From Streptomyces piniterrae (lineage in GTDB: Bacteria; Actinomycetota; Actinomycetes; Streptomycetales; Streptomycetaceae): a stretch of 64,000 nucleotides of DNA. Where the stretch lies: NCBI RefSeq assembly GCF_005048155.1, contig NZ_SUMB01000002.1, forward strand, positions 558,001 to 622,000, read 5' to 3'. A program made the translations under genes and the position numbers. Below the pieces are notes generated by a model. The model saw only the letters and a program-made list of their open reading frames with translations. It did no database searches and was not told the origin of the DNA. Positions 62,185 through 64,000 of this stretch are shown here, one piece after another. How positions within the stretch are numbered: the stretch's first letter is position 1; the number at the start of each line of letters is the position of its first letter.

Positions 62185-62374
62185 TGTGGAGGATCTCGAC
62201 GAGTTGATCTGCCGCCGTCGCGGCACCGAGCTCCTCCTCGCCCGTGCAGGCACCGGCCTGACGCGGGGGCCCGATCCTGCCCTGGAACAAGGTCCCCTGA
62301 AACAAGATCCACTCAACAAGATCCCCATCAGCAAGGAGAGCACCAGCTCGACCCTCACCTCGCGAACCGGCAAG

Positions 62375-62413
62375 GACGAGGACGAGGACGAGGACGAGGA
62401 TGAGGATGAGGAC
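62375..62413 (+). repeat. GACGAG microsatellite (13 acidic codons)
   Basis: Alternating GAC/GAG codons, the last ones GAT/GAG, encode an unbroken run of 13 acidic residues. In intact shells this site is a short loop (RTGE-DDQGV). Expansion of a 6-bp unit in a gene no longer selected explains it. Confidence 0.8.
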
Positions 62414-62708
62414 AACCTAGGCGTCGTCGGTCTGCGGCGGTCCCGCTCGCCGGAGGAGTGCGGGCCGGGTCTGTCCGTGCGCTTCATGGACATCGGCGAG
62501 CAGGCGATCATCCCGTGCCGGGTCACCAGGCGTTACTCCGCCGCCGGCCCGGCGCCCGACGCGCCCGACGTGCTGGAGACCGAGCAGATCGCCGGCAGCC
62601 GCGACCAGAGAACCCGTCCGACGGCCGTGACGGCCCGGATCTCCCCGAAACCCGGGCGAGCACGGCCGGGGCCGGAACAGCCAACCCATCTCACCAAAGG
62701 AGCTACGG

Positions 62709-64000
62709 ATGCCCGATCCTGGGTCTTCCCCGCTGCAGTCGAGCCTGCCTGCCGCTGCGGCTCGGGCCCATGCCCACCCCCACGCAGCCGGCGGCGTCGC
62801 TCTGCCCGGCCCGCCCTCCGTCCCCGTCCCCGCCGCAGGGGCCGTTCCCGTGGGCGCGTCCGTACCCGTAGACGTGCCCGGACCTGGCGATGTGCCCGCA
62901 CCCGTAGACGTGCCGGTACCCGACGACGGCCCGGTTGGCGGCCTGATCGATCGGCACGTGGGGGAGGGGGCCGGCGCGGTGACGCGATCGAGCCCTGCCG
63001 CCCTGGAGCGGATCCTGCGTGGTCCCAGTGGTCTGGGCACGGCGAGCGTGCATCTGGCCCGACGTGAAGAGCCTCCCGTGTCGCCGGCGCCCGAGACACC
63101 GGAAGAGGGCAACCCGATCCCGGGCCTCTACTACCACCCGGTGCCGGAGCCCGACCCGGCGCGAGTGGCGGAGGTCGGCCGCAGGATCAAGGAATGGGCG
63201 GTGGACGAGGTCCAGGCGTACCCCCCGGAGTGGGAGGACCAGTTCGACGGCTTCTCCATCGGCCGCTACATGGTCGCCTGTCATCCGGACGCTCCCACCG
63301 TCGAACACGTGATGCTCGCCGCGCGGCTGATGGTCGCCGAGAACGCGGTCGACGACTGCTACTGCGAGGACCACGGCGGCTCGCCCATCGGTCTCGGCGG
63401 CCGCCTCCTGCTGGCGCACACGGCCCTCGACCCGCTGCACACGACGGCGGAGTACGAGCCGGAGTGGGGGAAGTCGCTCTGGTCGGACGCCCCTCGGCGC
63501 ACCTACCGCTCCGCCATGGAGTACTTCCTGGAGATGGCCACCCCCTCCCAGGCAGACCGGTTCCGGCACGACATGGCTCGTCTGCACATGGGGTACCTCG
63601 CGGAGGCCGCCTGGGCCGAGACGGACCACATGCCCGAGGTGTGGGAGTACCTGGCGATGCGCCAGTTCAACAACTTCCGCCCCTGCCCGACCCTCACCGA
63701 CTCCGTCGGCGGCTACGAACTGCCGGCGGACCTGCACGCCCGGCCCGACATGCAGCGGGTCATCGCGCTCGCCGGCAACGCCACCACCATCGTCAACGAC
63801 CTGTACTCGTACACCAAGGAACTCAAGAGCCCCGGCCGGCACCTGAACCTGCCCGTGGTGCTCGCCGAACGAGAGGGCATCTCCGACCAAGAGGCCTATC
63901 TCAAGGCGGTCGAGGTCCACAACGACCTCATGCGCGGTTTCGAATCCGAAGCCGCCACGTTGGCCGCCGCCTGCCCCGTCCCGAACGTGCTGCGCTTCCT
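62709..64000 (+). CDS. 2-Methylisoborneol synthase (encapsulin cargo terpene cyclase), 3' end outside window
   Basis: 431 codons inside the window. The first 110 residues are Pro/Ala/Val/Gly-rich and disordered, a known cargo-loading region of this family. The terpene cyclase fold follows: Asp-rich metal motif DDCYCED starting at Asp215, and NSE motif NDLYSYTKE with Asn363, Ser367, Glu371. GGYELPADLHARPDMQRVIA and RQFNNFRPCPTLTDS are specific to 2-MIB synthases, which cyclise 2-methyl-GPP to the earthy odorant 2-MIB. AAAGGAG precedes ATG 62709. The partner GPP C2-methyltransferase gene is expected just downstream. Both metal motifs are intact, so the enzyme should be active even without a shell. 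Confidence 0.95.
   Translation, partial: MPDPGSSPLQSSLPAAAARAHAHPHAAGGVALPGPPSVPVPAAGAVPVGASVPVDVPGPGDVPAPVDVPVPDDGPVGGLIDRHVGEGAGAVTRSSPAALERILRGPSGLGTASVHLARREEPPVSPAPETPEEGNPIPGLYYHPVPEPDPARVAEVGRRIKEWAVDEVQAYPPEWEDQFDGFSIGRYMVACHPDAPTVEHVMLAARLMVAENAVDDCYCEDHGGSPIGLGGRLLLAHTALDPLHTTAEYEPEWGKSLWSDAPRRTYRSAMEYFLEMATPSQADRFRHDMARLHMGYLAEAAWAETDHMPEVWEYLAMRQFNNFRPCPTLTDSVGGYELPADLHARPDMQRVIALAGNATTIVNDLYSYTKELKSPGRHLNLPVVLAEREGISDQEAYLKAVEVHNDLMRGFESEAATLAAACPVPNVLRF

Larger units (their letters stand above)
61935..62620 (+). pseudogene. Family 2B encapsulin shell protein, degraded
   Basis: Family 2B encapsulins are about 460-480 residues with an inserted cyclic-nucleotide-binding domain and form the shell around 2-MIB synthase. 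Here the authentic start remains (ATG 61935, GGAGAG upstream, then MTAETGMEAQLEPPRQS), but the frame shifts near 61980 and the nucleotide-binding domain is deleted. A second frame reads NRYGEAGIAMSAGHTGEVEL, PGSFVGYELTPRAYLPAVAQ, lacks the following long helices, resumes VEDLDELICRRRGTELLLA, lacks more, then gives NKIPI, LGVVGLRRSR and GLSVRFMDIGEQAIIPC, VLETEQI. A Lys-Thr-Val repeat and an acidic DE repeat replace shell residues. The native stop is lost. No shell can assemble from it. Confidence 0.85.

Noticed and set aside
62051..63067. A novel Asp/Glu-repeat protein of 338 residues
   Set aside because: Its conserved blocks match pieces of family 2B encapsulin and its last third is an out-of-frame reading of the 2-MIB synthase gene. 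It is treated as a pseudogene.
1..64000. tRNA, rRNA or attachment sites
   Set aside because: No tRNA cloverleaf with a TTCGA-type arm, rRNA segment or flanking att repeat was seen by eye. Weak cases could be missed without a covariance search.

Overview
The window looks like a Streptomyces chromosome segment. Base composition is very GC-rich with strong third-position GC bias, starts are often GTG, and genes are tightly coupled by ATGA/GTGA overlaps. Several lineage-typical systems are present: two conservons, a complete mce lipid-uptake operon with its own ATPase, LuxE/LuxC/PaaK-type adenylation chemistry, and a 2-methylisoborneol (2-MIB) synthase of the encapsulin-cargo type.

Region 1 (about 1-23 kb) is a decay zone. 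Short intact genes (TetR regulator with divergent alpha/beta hydrolase, META-domain lipoprotein, aminotransferase-like protein, class A beta-lactamase fold protein, MecA_N-type penicillin-binding protein, PNPOx-fold flavoprotein, secreted Ig-like protein, GNAT, TetR with divergent SDR, SRPBCC) are scattered among transposase remnants (IS256, IS701, IS5 and IS630 types) and broken genes: flavohaemoglobin, LytR-CpsA-Psr protein, GNAT and VOC proteins, and copies of a small two-helix membrane protein. A C20/G15/C22 homopolymer tract lies at about 14.1 kb.

Region 2 (23-38 kb) is an intact operon block. A sigma-70-like factor with a membrane-like segment and a Val/Pro/Ser tail precedes an mce operon: ATPase, two MlaE/YrbE permeases, MceA-MceF and two Mce-associated membrane proteins, all nearly end to end. 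A ParA-like ATPase with a small coupled partner and a VTT/DedA-like membrane protein follow.

Region 3 (38-52 kb) holds conservon 1 (CvnA sensor-like kinase, roadblock CvnB, DUF742 CvnC, GTPase CvnD, cytochrome P450), an ATP-grasp ligase, an acetate-type sodium/solute symporter with its DUF485 partner, an OFA-type MFS transporter, and a shorter conservon 2 (NIT-HAMP kinase, roadblock, DUF742) with no GTPase.

Region 4 (52-61 kb) is the most unusual block. Five translationally coupled genes encode a PaaK-like ligase, an MFS exporter, a large GNAT-like protein, a LuxE-like acyl-protein synthetase, and an 843-residue fusion of a LuxC-like acyl reductase with a PaaK-like ligase. No luciferase is visible. 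An HxlR regulator and a divergent hotdog thioesterase follow.

Region 5 (61.9-64 kb) is a 2-MIB locus. The terpene cyclase gene is intact up to the window edge. The shell gene that normally precedes it, a family 2B encapsulin, is a frameshifted, internally deleted, repeat-expanded pseudogene.
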